Shown piece after piece: positions 1 to 8,502 of a stretch of DNA of 32,023 nt. The stretch is from Thermoanaerobaculia bacterium (lineage in GTDB: Bacteria; Acidobacteriota; Thermoanaerobaculia; Multivoradales; JAGPDF01), in NCBI GenBank assembly GCA_018057705.1, contig JAGPDF010000052.1:1-32023 (forward strand). Direction: 5' to 3'. The notes beneath the pieces were generated by a model. The model worked only from the letters and a program-made list of their open reading frames with translations, was not told the origin of the DNA and ran no database searches. The stretch's first letter is position 1. Every line of letters starts with the position of its first letter. The position numbers were made by a program, and so were the translations under genes.

Positions 1-2
1 AT

Positions 3-78
<76 letters not shown>

Positions 79-164
79 TCCGGTCGAGGCATTCTATCGG
101 ACAGCGAGGGCCTTGTCGAAATCCGCTCGCGCGACGAGCCGCCGCGCGAGTCGGCAGGCCGCCC

Positions 165-1523
165 TCAGGCGCCGCGCTGCTCGAGGACCCGGGCGAGGCG
201 CCCCGAGGTCCAGCGCTCGAGGAGAGCCGACGACTGCAGGATCGTCTCCTCGCGCCGCGGTCCGGTCGAGATGAGCGCCGCCTCGGCGCCGATCTCCTCC
301 TCCAGGAAAGCGATGTAGTCGCGCGCCGCCTGCGGGAGCTTGCCGTAGTCGAGGATGCCGACCGTATTCGTCCGCCAGCCGGGAAGTGTCTTGTAGACCG
401 GCTCGGCGCGCTCCAGATGGTCGAGGCGTGACGGCAGCTCGCGCGTCACCACGCCGTGAATGCGGTATCCCACGCAGACCGGGATCTCTGCCAGCTCGTC
501 GAGCACGTCGAGCTTCGTCAGCGCGACGAGCTTCGCGCCGTTCAGGCGCTGCGCGTAGCGCACCGCGACGGTGTCGAACCAGCCGCAGCGGCGCGGCCGG
601 CCGGTGACCGTGCCGAACTCGTTGCCGCGCTTGCGCAGGTACTCGCCCTGGTCGTCGAGGAGCTCGCCCGGGAAAGGGCCGCCGCCGACGCGCGTCGTAT
701 AGGCCTTGACGATACCCAGGACGCCGTCGAAGGCCGTCGGGGGAACCCCCGTTCCGGTCGCGGCGCCACCCGCCGTCGGGCTCGAGCTGGTCACGAACGG
801 ATAGGTGCCGTGGTCGACGTCGAGCAGAGAACCCTGCGCGCCTTCGAACAGCAGGCTCTTGCCCTCCCCGAGCCAGCGATGCAGCAGATGCTCGGTGTCG
901 CACAGGTAGGGCTCGAGGCGCTTCGCCCAGCCGCGGCAGTCGTCCTCGACGCGCTGCGGGCGGGCGAGCGCGGCGCCGTCGCCGGACGACCCCGGTGATC
1001 GCAGCGATCGCAGCTCGGGCTCGATGCGCGCCAGCTGCAGGCGCAGACGGTCCGCGACCCCTCCGGCCGCGAGCTCGCCCAGGCGCACGCCGGTGCGCGC
1101 CACCTTCATCTCATAGGCCGGGCCGATGCCACGCCCCGTCGTTCCGACCTTGCCCTCGCCCAGCGCCTGCTCGCGCGCCTGGTCGAGGATCGCGTGATGC
1201 GGCAGCAGCGCCTGGGCGCGATTCGACAGGAAGAGCCGGCCGCGCGTGTCGACGCCCGCCGCATGCAGCTGCTCGAGCTCCTCGAAGAAGGCCTCCGGCG
1301 AGACCACCATGCCGTTGCCCATGACGCATTGCATGCCTTCGTGCAGGATTCCCGACGGGATGAGCCGCAGCGCGAAGTGGCGATCGCCGAACTTCACCGT
1401 GTGCCCGGCGTTGTGCCCGCCCTGGTAGCGCACCACGGCGTCGAAGGCCGGGCAGAGAAGATCGACGATCTTCCCCTTGCCTTCATCTCCCCACTGCATA
1501 CCGACCACGACGACATTGGCCAT
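165..1523 (-). CDS. purA: Adenylosuccinate synthetase (PurA)
   Basis: Cytosolic enzyme joining IMP and aspartate with GTP to give adenylosuccinate, the first committed step from IMP to AMP. The 452-residue product has normal family length. Visible signatures: the N-terminal GTP-binding QWGDEGKGK (residues 10-18), the IMP-loop block GKVGTTGRGIGPAY, the FEGAQGSLLDVDHGTYPFVTSS region and a C-terminal guanine-site TKLDVLD. The reading frame stays open for 51 more codons upstream, but I chose the ATG at 1523 because it starts the family's conserved MANVVVVG strand and has a GGGAGAAG ribosome site just upstream. It is divergent from the amidohydrolase at 1700. The 176 bp between them contain a short imperfect GGCTGCCG tandem repeat (about 1575-1612) and no promoter that I would call confidently. 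Confidence 0.96.
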   Translation of the reverse strand: MANVVVVGMQWGDEGKGKIVDLLCPAFDAVVRYQGGHNAGHTVKFGDRHFALRLIPSGILHEGMQCVMGNGMVVSPEAFFEELEQLHAAGVDTRGRLFLSNRAQALLPHHAILDQAREQALGEGKVGTTGRGIGPAYEMKVARTGVRLGELAAGGVADRLRLQLARIEPELRSLRSPGSSGDGAALARPQRVEDDCRGWAKRLEPYLCDTEHLLHRWLGEGKSLLFEGAQGSLLDVDHGTYPFVTSSSPTAGGAATGTGVPPTAFDGVLGIVKAYTTRVGGGPFPGELLDDQGEYLRKRGNEFGTVTGRPRRCGWFDTVAVRYAQRLNGAKLVALTKLDVLDELAEIPVCVGYRIHGVVTRELPSRLDHLERAEPVYKTLPGWRTNTVGILDYGKLPQAARDYIAFLEEEIGAEAALISTGPRREETILQSSALLERWTSGRLARVLEQRGA

Positions 1524-1699
1524 ACCGCTGCTTCTCCCTGGGACCGTGGCTGCAGCGCCACGCTTCGCTTCCGGTTGACTGCCGGCTGGCTGCCGATTGG
1601 CTGCCGGCTGCTGCTCCGCCGAGCGGCCGAATGCTAGCATGCGGCCGAGCGCAGGCCGGCTCTGGAACTGCCGCAAGAGCCCTTTCGAAGGAGCGCCCC

Positions 1700-3430
1700 G
1701 TGAGCTCGACAGCCCGCCTGAGAGTCGCCGTCTCGTCCGCCCTCTGCCTCTGCCTCTCCGCCGCCGTTTTCGCGGAAACGCCCGCCGACATGGTCGTCCG
1801 CAACGCGAAGATCTGGACCGGCGTCGCCCTTGCGGCGGAGCGCGCCGCTCCAGCAGCCGAGCCCACGGCCCTCGCCGTGCGCGGCGAACGCCTCGTCGCG
1901 GTGGGCACCGAAGCCGAGATCGCGCCGCTTGTCGGCCCGGGGACGCGGGTCGTCGACGCCGGCGGCAAGCGGCTGCTCCCCGGCTTCATCGACAGCCACA
2001 CCCACTTCTTCTCCGGCGGCGAGAGCCTTCTCGGCGCCGACCTCCGGCTCACGGCGAGCCGCGAGGAGTTCGTCACCCGGTTCGCGGAGTACGCCGGGAA
2101 GATCCCCGCCGGACGCTGGATCACGAACGTCATCTGGGATCACGAGCGCTGGCCGGGAGCCCCGCTGCCGACGCGCGAGTGGATCGATGCCGCGGCCGGC
2201 GACCATCCCGTCTTCATCCCCCGGCTCGACGGCCACATGGCGCTCGCCAACTCGCGGGCGCTCGCCGCGGCCGGCATCACGCGCGCGACCCAAGACCCCG
2301 AGGGCGGGTCGATCGTGCGCGATCCGGCCACCGGCGAGCCGACCGGCGTCCTCAAGGAAGACTCCGCGATGGACCTCGTCTTCAAGGTCATCCCGCCGCC
2401 GTCGCCCGCCGAGCTCGCCGACGCCCTGGACGCGGCCATGGCCGAGGCGGCGCGCCTAGGGGTCACCTCGGTCGTCGACTTCGGCAACTGGCCGGAGTGG
2501 CCGCTCCTTGCGGAGTGGCCGGTCTACAAGCAGGCGCGTGCCGCGGGGAAGCTCACCGTGCGGGTCTCCTTCCGCACCCCGATCTCGCTCTGGGAGAAGC
2601 AGCGCGAGCTCGTCGCGGCGGAAGGGCGCGGCGACGAGTGGCTCGCGCTCGGCGGTTTCAAGGGCTACGCCGACGGCTCGCTGGGCTCCTCCACCGCGAT
2701 CTTCTTCGAGCCGTATGCGGACGCGCCCGAGACCTCGGGGCTCTTCGCCAGCGACATGTTCCCCGAGGGCGAGCTCGAACGGCGCATCACGGCGGCCGAC
2801 GCGGCCGGCTTCCAGACCTCCATCCACGCCATCGGCGAGCGCGGCAACGCCGTCATCCTGGATATCTACGAACGTGTCGCGAAGGCCAACGGTCCGCGCG
2901 ACCGCCGGCTGCGTATCGAGCACGCGCAGCATCTCCGGCAGTCCGAGGTCGAACGCTTCGCCCGTCTCGGAGTCGTGGCCTCGATGCAGCCGCTCCATGC
3001 CGCCGACGACGGCCGCTGGGCCGACAAGCGCCTCGGCGCACGCTCGCGCGACTCCTACCTCTTCCGCTCGCTGCTCGACGCCGGCGCGCACCTCGCCTTC
3101 GGCACCGACTGGCCGATCGCTCCGCTCGACCCGATGGCTGGTGTCGCCGCCGCGGTGACCCGCCGGACCCTCGACGGCAAGAACCCGGGCGGCTGGCACC
3201 CGGAGCAGAAAATCTCGGTGGCCGAGGCTTTGGCCGCCTACACCTCCGGCTCCGCCCGGGCCGCCTTCGCCGAGAACGACAAGGGCACCCTGGCGCCCGG
3301 CAAGCTCGCCGACTTCGTGCTCCTGTCGGACGATCCGCTGGCCATCGCTCCCGAGAAGCTCGAAACCGTCCGGACGGTGCTCACCGTCGTCGGCGGCCGG
3401 ATCGTCTTCGACCTCGCGGCAGCGCGGTGA
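1700..3430 (+). CDS. Secreted YtcJ-type (Amidohydro_3) amidohydrolase
   Basis: A 576-residue metal-dependent hydrolase of the Amidohydro_3/YtcJ group, which acts on cyclic or N-substituted amides; the substrate cannot be told from sequence. Metal-site residues are in place: H100 and H102 (DSHTH), K321 in the GGFKGYADG segment (candidate carboxylated lysine), H376 (SIHAIGERG), H408 (IEHAQH) and D470 (GTDWP). The GTG start at 1700 is preceded by GAAGGAG with 6-nt spacing. It also places a clean Sec signal peptide at the N-terminus (SSTARLRV, hydrophobic core, VFA cleavage site), so the protein is probably periplasmic or outside the cell. An upstream in-frame ATG at 1631 would bury the signal peptide and has no ribosome site. 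HMG-CoA reductase follows 41 bp downstream on the same strand, though a functional link is not obvious. Confidence 0.9.
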   Translation: MSSTARLRVAVSSALCLCLSAAVFAETPADMVVRNAKIWTGVALAAERAAPAAEPTALAVRGERLVAVGTEAEIAPLVGPGTRVVDAGGKRLLPGFIDSHTHFFSGGESLLGADLRLTASREEFVTRFAEYAGKIPAGRWITNVIWDHERWPGAPLPTREWIDAAAGDHPVFIPRLDGHMALANSRALAAAGITRATQDPEGGSIVRDPATGEPTGVLKEDSAMDLVFKVIPPPSPAELADALDAAMAEAARLGVTSVVDFGNWPEWPLLAEWPVYKQARAAGKLTVRVSFRTPISLWEKQRELVAAEGRGDEWLALGGFKGYADGSLGSSTAIFFEPYADAPETSGLFASDMFPEGELERRITAADAAGFQTSIHAIGERGNAVILDIYERVAKANGPRDRRLRIEHAQHLRQSEVERFARLGVVASMQPLHAADDGRWADKRLGARSRDSYLFRSLLDAGAHLAFGTDWPIAPLDPMAGVAAAVTRRTLDGKNPGGWHPEQKISVAEALAAYTSGSARAAFAENDKGTLAPGKLADFVLLSDDPLAIAPEKLETVRTVLTVVGGRIVFDLAAAR

Positions 3431-3471
3431 CGGGTTAAGCTAGCGCCACTCACGACATTGGAGGAGTTGGC

Positions 3472-5031
3472 ATGTTCCTGAAGATTCCCGCGCTCATCCT
3501 GAAGCAGCTCTATACCTTCGGCAGCCTCGCCAACACCGCCGAAGGCGTCCGGCTGACCCTCAAGAACCGGCTGAGCGACGCCTCGGTCACGCGCATCGCG
3601 AGCGTCACGATCGACGGCAAGGAGGCCCCGCATTCGGGCATCGAAATCGACCTCGGCGACGACGAGCGGCTGCGCGCCGCGGCGATCTCGAAGGCAGCAG
3701 CGCTCGATTTTCCGCTCAAGAAGACCGTCGTCCTGCACCTCGTCGGATTCGGCCCGCTCGCCAATGGGAACCATGAGATCGTCGTGAAGTTCGACGCCAC
3801 GCCGTTCGGCGAGCTCGACCTCAAGGTCACCGACGCCATCGCCGAAGAGACCCCCAAGCGCGTCCAGATCCCCTACGACAAGGAGGACGACCACAATCAG
3901 CGCATGGCGGAGGTGCGGCAGGGCTTCGTCGGCGACTACAGCGGCAAGAAGCTCGAGCACGTCAACCGCTATTCCTTCGATCCGGCGGTGACGCGCGGCA
4001 ACATCGAGAACTTCGTCGGCGTCGCCCAGATCCCGATCGGCCTCGCGGGTCCCCTGCGAGTCAACGGCGAGCACGCGCAGGGCGAGTTCCTGATCCCGCT
4101 GGCGACCACCGAAGGGACACTCGTCGCCTCCTACAGCCGCGGCATGAAGGTCCTGAACCAGGCCGGCGGGGTCAAGGCCACCGTGGTGCAGGACGCCATG
4201 CAGCGCGCCCCGGTCTTCGTCTTCGACGACGCCCGCGACGCGCGCGACTTCGCGCAGTGGATCGACCACAACCTGATCGCCATTCGCGAGCACGCCGAAT
4301 CGACCTCCTCGGTCGCGAAGCTCCTGAACATCGAGAGCTTCCTGGCCTCGAAGTTCACCTACCTGCGTTTCAACTACTCGACCGGCGACGCCGCGGGCCA
4401 GAACATGGTCGGCCGTGCCACCTTCGCCGCCTGCTCCTGGATTCTCGAACAGCCGTTCCTCAAGGAACGCTGCCGGAAGTTCTACCTCGAGTCGAACCTC
4501 GCCACCGACAAGAAGGCTTCGCACGTCAACGTCATGCGGACGCGCGGCAAGCGCGTCACGGCCGAGGCGACGATTCCGCGCGAAGTGCTGATCCAGAACA
4601 TGCGGGTCGAGCCCGAGCAGCTCCACTACCACTCGCAGGTCGCCAACGTCGGCGCCTTCCTTTCCGGCGCCAACAACAACGGCGCCCACTCGCCCAACGG
4701 CATCACCGCGATGTTCATCGCCACCGGCCAGGATGTCGCGAACGTCTCCGAGTCCTCGGCCGGCATCGCCTACACCGAGATCACCCCCGAGGGCGCGCTC
4801 TACATCTCGATCACGATTCCGTCGCTGATCGTCGCCACCCACGGCGGCGGCACCGGGCTCTCGACCCAGCGTGAATGCCTCGAGATCCTCGGCTGCACCG
4901 GCCGGGGCAAAGTGCGCAAGTTCGCCGAGATCGTGGCCGGCGTGGTGCTCGCCGGCGAGATCTCGCTCGCCTCCGCGATCTCCTCGCTCGACTGGGTCTC
5001 TTCCCACGAGAAGTACGGACGCAACCGTTGA
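3472..5031 (+). CDS. Hydroxymethylglutaryl-CoA reductase, class I-like, with extra N-terminal domain
   Basis: Catalyses NADPH-dependent reduction of HMG-CoA to mevalonate, the key step of the mevalonate route to isoprenoids. The 519-residue product has the catalytic set: E214 in ATTEG, D306 in TGDAAGQNM, K347/K348 in the ATDKK loop and a C-terminal histidine H512 in SSHEKYGR. The ENFVGVAQIPIGLAGPL block starts near residue 179, so about 110-130 residues precede the usual catalytic core. That part looks like a beta-rich domain (repeated strands such as IASVTIDGKE and HEIVVKFDA) and not a membrane anchor. The start has a strong GGAGGAG at 3460. The cofactor motif differs from the usual DAMGMN (DAAGQN here). 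A kinase-like gene of the ABC1/UbiB family begins 37 bp downstream, suggesting an operon linked to isoprenoids or quinones. No other mevalonate-pathway gene is in the window. Confidence 0.88.
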   Translation: MFLKIPALILKQLYTFGSLANTAEGVRLTLKNRLSDASVTRIASVTIDGKEAPHSGIEIDLGDDERLRAAAISKAAALDFPLKKTVVLHLVGFGPLANGNHEIVVKFDATPFGELDLKVTDAIAEETPKRVQIPYDKEDDHNQRMAEVRQGFVGDYSGKKLEHVNRYSFDPAVTRGNIENFVGVAQIPIGLAGPLRVNGEHAQGEFLIPLATTEGTLVASYSRGMKVLNQAGGVKATVVQDAMQRAPVFVFDDARDARDFAQWIDHNLIAIREHAESTSSVAKLLNIESFLASKFTYLRFNYSTGDAAGQNMVGRATFAACSWILEQPFLKERCRKFYLESNLATDKKASHVNVMRTRGKRVTAEATIPREVLIQNMRVEPEQLHYHSQVANVGAFLSGANNNGAHSPNGITAMFIATGQDVANVSESSAGIAYTEITPEGALYISITIPSLIVATHGGGTGLSTQRECLEILGCTGRGKVRKFAEIVAGVVLAGEISLASAISSLDWVSSHEKYGRNR

Positions 5032-5068
5032 CCGCGAAGACTCGCCCGCAGGGGAACTCTCCGGCCCG

Positions 5069-6715
5069 ATGAGCGGCGAGCGGGTCGGCGACTTTCCGCT
5101 GCTGGTCGAGACCCCGCCGCCAGGTCTCGTCGGGAGGTATTTCGGCACACAGAAGCACGTCCTCGGCCTGATCGGTGGCGGCATCACCGCCTGGGTGCGG
5201 AGCCGCACCCCGCCGTACCCGCGCGGCTACGGCCTGGCGCGCTTCGCCGCCTTCTGCGCGCGCCCCTTCCTCGACAAGAATCTCCTCGCGCTGCCGTTCC
5301 CGGTGCAGCTGCGCAAGCGCCTCGAGATCCTCGGGCCCACCTACATCAAGCTCGGGCAGGTGCTCTCGCTGCGCGAGGACATCCTGCCGGCCCAGATCAC
5401 CGACGAGCTCAAGAACCTCCTCGACCGCCTGCCGGCGGTGCCGCTCGACCGCCTGAAGGAGATCATCGAGAAGGACCTGAAGCGCCCGGTGATCGCGATG
5501 TTCTCCTGGATCGATCCCAATCCGCTCGGCTCGGCCTCGATCGGACAGGTGCACAAGGCGAAGCTCCTCGACGGCCGCGTGGTCATCGTCAAGGTCGTCA
5601 AGCCGGGCAATCGCGAGCTCCTGAAGCGCGACACGATCCTGCTCAATCTCCTCGGCCGCTTCCTCCAGACCTTCCTCGAGCGGCTGCAACCGCGCAAGGT
5701 CTTCAAGGAGTTCTCCGAGTACACCCTGCGCGAGCTCGATCTCACCCGGGAGGCCGACAACGCCGAGACCTTCGCCGCCAACTTCCGCGACATGCCGGAT
5801 GTCGTCTTCCCGAAGATCTTCCGCGAGTTCTCCGGCCGCGACGTTCTGTGCATGGAGTTCCTCGACGGCTACAAACCGACCGCGGCGGCGACGCAGGAGC
5901 TCGATCAGGAACAGCGCGCCCACCTGCTCGACCTCGGAGCCGCCTCGATCATCCGGATGCTCTACCGGGACGGCTTCTTCCATGCCGACCTCCACCCGGG
6001 GAACCTGATGATCCTGCCCGGACCCAAAGTCGGTTTCATCGACCTCGGCATGGTGGGCCGCTTCACCGAGGAGCTCAAGCGGTCGCTCATGTACTACTAC
6101 TACTGCCTGGTCATGGGCGACTCCGAGAACGCGGCGCGCTATCTCTCGATGGTGGCGCAACCCGGCCGCCGCGGCGACGTCGTCGGCTTCAGGAAGGAGG
6201 TCGAGGAGATTTGCCGGCGCTGGGCGAAGACCTCGAACTTCAAGGAGTATCCGCTCGCCCACCTGATCCTGCGCTCGGTGGCGCAGGGGGCGCGCTACGA
6301 CATGTACTTCCCCGTCGAAACGGTGTTGATGGTCAAGGCTCTGGTGACCTTCGAGGGTGTCGGCCAGATCCTGAACCCCGGTTTCGACGTGAAAGAGGTC
6401 TCGCAGAAGCACGTCAACGCGATCTTCCTCGAGCAGTTCTCGCCGTTCCGCCTGGCGAAAGAGGGCATGCGTGGCGCCCCCGAGCTCATCGAGGCGCTCT
6501 CGAAGGCCCCCATGCTCATCACCGAGGGCCTGCGCCTGCTCGAGTCGGCCCAGCACAAGCCACACGAGAATCCGTTCGCCGGCCTGAAGACGACCCTGCT
6601 CGCCGGCGCCTGCATCATCGCCGCGGCGATCCTCATCTCCTTCGGCCGCCCCTGGTACTACTACGCCCCCCTGCTGACTCTCGGCGGGCTGCTCGCCATC
6701 TGGCGCCGGCGCTAG
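5069..6715 (+). CDS. ABC1/UbiB-family atypical kinase-like membrane protein
   Basis: A 548-residue member of the UbiB/ADCK/AarF family, ATP-dependent proteins that support ubiquinone and other isoprenoid-lipid metabolism. Family marks in order: KxGQ (YIKLGQVLSLRED, near residue 93), the alanine-rich loop SASIGQVHKA, the VIVKVVKPG lysine, the EFLDG hinge, HADLHPGN (H305) and IDLG (D325, in place of DFG). Two hydrophobic segments close the protein (LLAGACIIAAAILISF and YYAPLLTLGGLLAIW), placing it in the inner membrane. The ATG at 5069 has a GGGGAAC site about 10 nt upstream. The open frame runs back into the HMG-CoA reductase gene, but that part is out-of-frame overlap without family similarity. 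Position directly after HMG-CoA reductase suggests a joint role in isoprenoid or quinone supply (inference). Confidence 0.87.
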   Translation: MSGERVGDFPLLVETPPPGLVGRYFGTQKHVLGLIGGGITAWVRSRTPPYPRGYGLARFAAFCARPFLDKNLLALPFPVQLRKRLEILGPTYIKLGQVLSLREDILPAQITDELKNLLDRLPAVPLDRLKEIIEKDLKRPVIAMFSWIDPNPLGSASIGQVHKAKLLDGRVVIVKVVKPGNRELLKRDTILLNLLGRFLQTFLERLQPRKVFKEFSEYTLRELDLTREADNAETFAANFRDMPDVVFPKIFREFSGRDVLCMEFLDGYKPTAAATQELDQEQRAHLLDLGAASIIRMLYRDGFFHADLHPGNLMILPGPKVGFIDLGMVGRFTEELKRSLMYYYYCLVMGDSENAARYLSMVAQPGRRGDVVGFRKEVEEICRRWAKTSNFKEYPLAHLILRSVAQGARYDMYFPVETVLMVKALVTFEGVGQILNPGFDVKEVSQKHVNAIFLEQFSPFRLAKEGMRGAPELIEALSKAPMLITEGLRLLESAQHKPHENPFAGLKTTLLAGACIIAAAILISFGRPWYYYAPLLTLGGLLAIWRRR

Positions 6716-6891
6716 GGCGCCGGCCAAGGTTGACTGACGGTCCCGCACTCAGATGTCCGGAACGCCGACACCGAGCGCGGAGAGGATCCAAAGAGCCGAA
6801 AGGGTGCCCATCCATTCCGAGTCTTGCAGCTGGATCCAGGTCCGTCCGGGACATCTCAATCTGTACAGACCGCAGGTCCCCGACCGATCGC
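6716..6891. other. Gene-poor junction between the ABC1 gene and the RHS/IS66 region
   Basis: These 176 bp follow the stop of the ABC1-family gene. They contain no convincing gene and no terminator-like hairpin with a T tract. One minus-strand frame ending at 6749 reads through a hydrophobic tail (MGTLSALWILSALGVGV), which could be another decayed membrane-protein fragment like the one at 6892-7110. It lacks a start with a ribosome site, so it is not called as a gene. This appears to be the edge of the accessory region. Confidence 0.4.
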
Positions 6892-7374
6892 TCAACGCCG
6901 CCGGCGCCAAGTCTCCAGGAAGGCCACACCAAGGACACCCAGTCCGAAACTCAGGAGCTTGTTCGCGATGAGTGGGGCGATCCAAGAGCCTCCCAATCGG
7001 ATTGTCCGATCTGGCCACTCCATCGAGACCCTGTTGCCCATCAGCGACTCCTCCATGACGAGACGCGGTTTCATTTGCGATCTCGGGTCATCGGGCGTAA
7101 GCTCGAGGCGCAGCGCGGAGCACGCATCATCGCGCCAAAGTGCAGCGAAGCGCCCGCGTTCGAGACGCTTGGCGTAGATGCACAGCCCGGTACCGTCCCA
7201 GAGCAGCACTTTCGCCCCCTGCCGCATCCGATTGACGAAGAGGTAGAGAGCGGCCGACAGCGGCTCGTGCTGCAGCTCGCGGCTGACCAGCGACGTCAGG
7301 CCATCGAAGCCCTTGCGCAGATCGGCTGGCGCGCCGAGGGCAAAGACCGAAACCTGCCGCGTCGAGCCGATCAC
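6892..7374 (-). pseudogene. Chimeric remnant: IS66 TnpB N-terminus fused to the tail of an immunity-like membrane protein
   Basis: The first ~85-88 codons (7374 to about 7110) match the IS66 accessory protein TnpB: the ADLRKGFDGL block, LYLFVNR, KVLLWDGTGLCIYAKRLERGRF and ALWRDD. TnpB then stops being recognisable, and the same frame continues as about 72 residues unlike IS66 proteins. This tail resembles the C-terminus of the membrane protein at 7852-8502: KPRLVMEESLMGNRVSMEW against RPKIVASRALFRTTVKVER, then a terminal membrane helix and a basic end (ETWRRRR against ARLRARAN). The simplest reading is that IS66 inserted into a second copy of that gene, or a deletion joined the two, leaving a chance in-frame fusion. 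The start is a GTG overlapping the tnpA stop (GTGA), normal for IS66. tnpC and the right IS end are missing. Confidence 0.72.
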
Positions 7375-7733
7375 GCGAGAACGCGCACCAGGCGCACCAC
7401 GCTCTCGAAGTCCAGGCCCTCGACGCGCACCGGGCCCACCGTCACCGCCATTGTCGAAGAGGTCGCAGGCGGCGCCGCTGGCGTCGCATCCGGCGCCAAC
7501 TTGACGCGGCGCAGCCGCCGCTTCGGCGCGGTCCTAAGCCACAGCGCCAAAGTTCGTGTGCGCACGCCCAGCTCCGCGGCGATCCGTGCCACCGGCACCC
7601 CCAGCGCACGACGCCCTCGCGCCAGGGCCACGACCTCTTCTCGAAACTCCGCTGAAAATCGCGTCGCCGTCGGATGCTCGCGATTCTCGAACCGCCGAGT
7701 CCGCGCGCGCACATCCCCACTCGTCTTGCTCAT
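7371..7733 (-). CDS. tnpA: IS66 family TnpA-like protein
   Basis: A 120-residue product with the helix-turn-helix region typical of IS66 OrfA: RFSAEFREEVVALARGR followed by VPVARIAAELGVRTRTLALW. A C-terminal segment (RVEGLDFESVVRLVRVL) is like the end of other IS66 TnpA proteins. IS66 TnpA is a small DNA-binding helper required for transposition along with TnpB and TnpC. The ATG at 7733 has GGGAGG 6 nt upstream; that site lies in a perfect 9-bp hairpin (7736-7759). An earlier in-frame start at 7802 would include the IS end and is less likely. The stop overlaps the tnpB start by 4 nt (GTGA), as is usual in this family. Confidence 0.82.
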   Translation of the reverse strand: MSKTSGDVRARTRRFENREHPTATRFSAEFREEVVALARGRRALGVPVARIAAELGVRTRTLALWLRTAPKRRLRRVKLAPDATPAAPPATSSTMAVTVGPVRVEGLDFESVVRLVRVLA

Positions 7734-7735
7734 CG

Positions 7736-7759
7736 TCAGCCTCCCTTTCTGGAGGCTGA
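7736..7759 (-). promoter_or_regulatory. Hairpin covering the tnpA ribosome-binding site
   Basis: A perfect inverted repeat, TCAGCCTCC - 6 nt - GGAGGCTGA, lies directly upstream of tnpA. On the minus-strand transcript the GGAGG of the 3' arm is the Shine-Dalgarno sequence, 6 nt from the ATG at 7733. Folding would hide it and lower transposase expression, a known way in which insertion sequences limit expression read in from outside. The repeat is seen directly; the regulatory effect is inferred. Confidence 0.55.
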
Positions 7760-7851
7760 GACTCCGGCTTTCTCGGGCCGCTAGCAACACGGGGTTGGGC
7801 AAGGAGTTACCGAATTCCGACCGGCGGTGAGAAGGCTAGGTTAGCCGACGC

Positions 7852-8502
7852 CTAGTTGGCTCGCGCTCGCAAGCGCGCCGCAAGCCGCAGGAGCATGACC
7901 CCGGCGATTCCCAGAATCCCCGCAGGAAATGGTACCTGCAGCAACGTTCCAAGAGTGGAGGTCGAAATGCTTGCGAATTCGCCTGCTCTTTCCACTTTGA
8001 CCGTCGTACGGAAGAGTGCCCTCGAGGCGACGATCTTTGGACGAACCAACTGTGCCGCAGCACCAAGACTCTTCGGCGAGATGCTCGTTGTGTCGCGAAC
8101 CGATCTGCGCCCACGACTATCGACCCGCTCGGATCGGTCGCCGCGCTCAATGTCCACCCGCAGGACGCCGTCGGCGACCTCCACGAGGCTGAACGCACCA
8201 CCGCTCGTGGGGACATTGAAGCCATAGGCGAAGGTGCCATCCACTCGGTACGCCTGTATTCGGCCGTATGGGCAAAGCGCTAGCAGCACGACATCCGAGT
8301 CCCGGCTCCAAGCTTCACCGCAGAGCTCCGAGAGCGGCAACTCGCGGGAGTCCACCGTCCCATCTAGATTTGCCTCCCGTGGAAGGAGAGTCAGAGCGAA
8401 ACCAGCCAAGAGAAGGAGCATCAAAAGTCCGCCGACGATGTAGCAGATGACGACCCCGACAACAGAGGCACCTGGACGTACTCTGCCTTCAAGAGCAGTC
8501 AT
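7852..8502 (-). CDS. Membrane protein, candidate immunity protein for the orphan RHS C-terminus
   Basis: I do not recognise a named family. The 216-residue product has an N-terminal membrane helix (about residues 12-36, VVGVVICYIVGGLLMLLLLAG), a beta-rich middle with many charged residues, and a second helix near the C-terminus (FPAGILGIAGVMLL) followed by a basic tail. This topology would place the central domain in the periplasm. The ATG at 8502 overlaps the stop of the orphan RHS gene as ATGA, implying translational coupling; a GTG at 8517 is the alternative. Being directly downstream of, and coupled to, an RHS variable C-terminus is the usual position of an immunity gene. A relative's tail survives at 6892-7110 beyond the IS66 remnant. 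Base composition is lower in GC than that of the house-keeping genes. Confidence 0.62.
   Translation of the reverse strand: MTALEGRVRPGASVVGVVICYIVGGLLMLLLLAGFALTLLPREANLDGTVDSRELPLSELCGEAWSRDSDVVLLALCPYGRIQAYRVDGTFAYGFNVPTSGGAFSLVEVADGVLRVDIERGDRSERVDSRGRRSVRDTTSISPKSLGAAAQLVRPKIVASRALFRTTVKVERAGEFASISTSTLGTLLQVPFPAGILGIAGVMLLRLAARLRARAN

Larger units (their letters stand above)
7110..7810 (-). mobile_element. IS66-family insertion sequence, truncated
   Basis: Holds an intact-looking tnpA and the 5' part of tnpB. The large tnpC transposase and the right terminus are absent. The left end is placed at 7810, where the minus strand begins GTAACTCCTTGCCC; IS66 elements commonly begin with GTAA. 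With only one end present, neither the terminal repeat nor the 8-bp target duplication expected for this family can be confirmed. The right boundary near 7110 is where TnpB similarity ends. The element lies between an intact membrane-protein gene and the 3' remnant of a relative. Without tnpC it should not move by itself. Confidence 0.7.

Noticed and set aside
1575-1612. Imperfect GGCTGCCG tandem repeats and the ATGCTAGCAT palindrome between purA and the amidohydrolase
   Set aside because: Only three short imperfect units, and no -35/-10 pair at proper spacing on either strand; not enough to call an operator or a promoter.
3238-5208. 656-codon minus-strand open frame opposite HMG-CoA reductase
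   Set aside because: Composition is typical of an antisense frame of a GC-rich gene, with no motifs; the HMG-CoA reductase on the other strand is certain.
6749-7018. Minus-strand open frame of 89 codons with a hydrophobic tail as a separate gene
   Set aside because: Most of it overlaps the chimeric IS66 frame; it lacks a start with a ribosome site and any recognisable motif beyond the tail.
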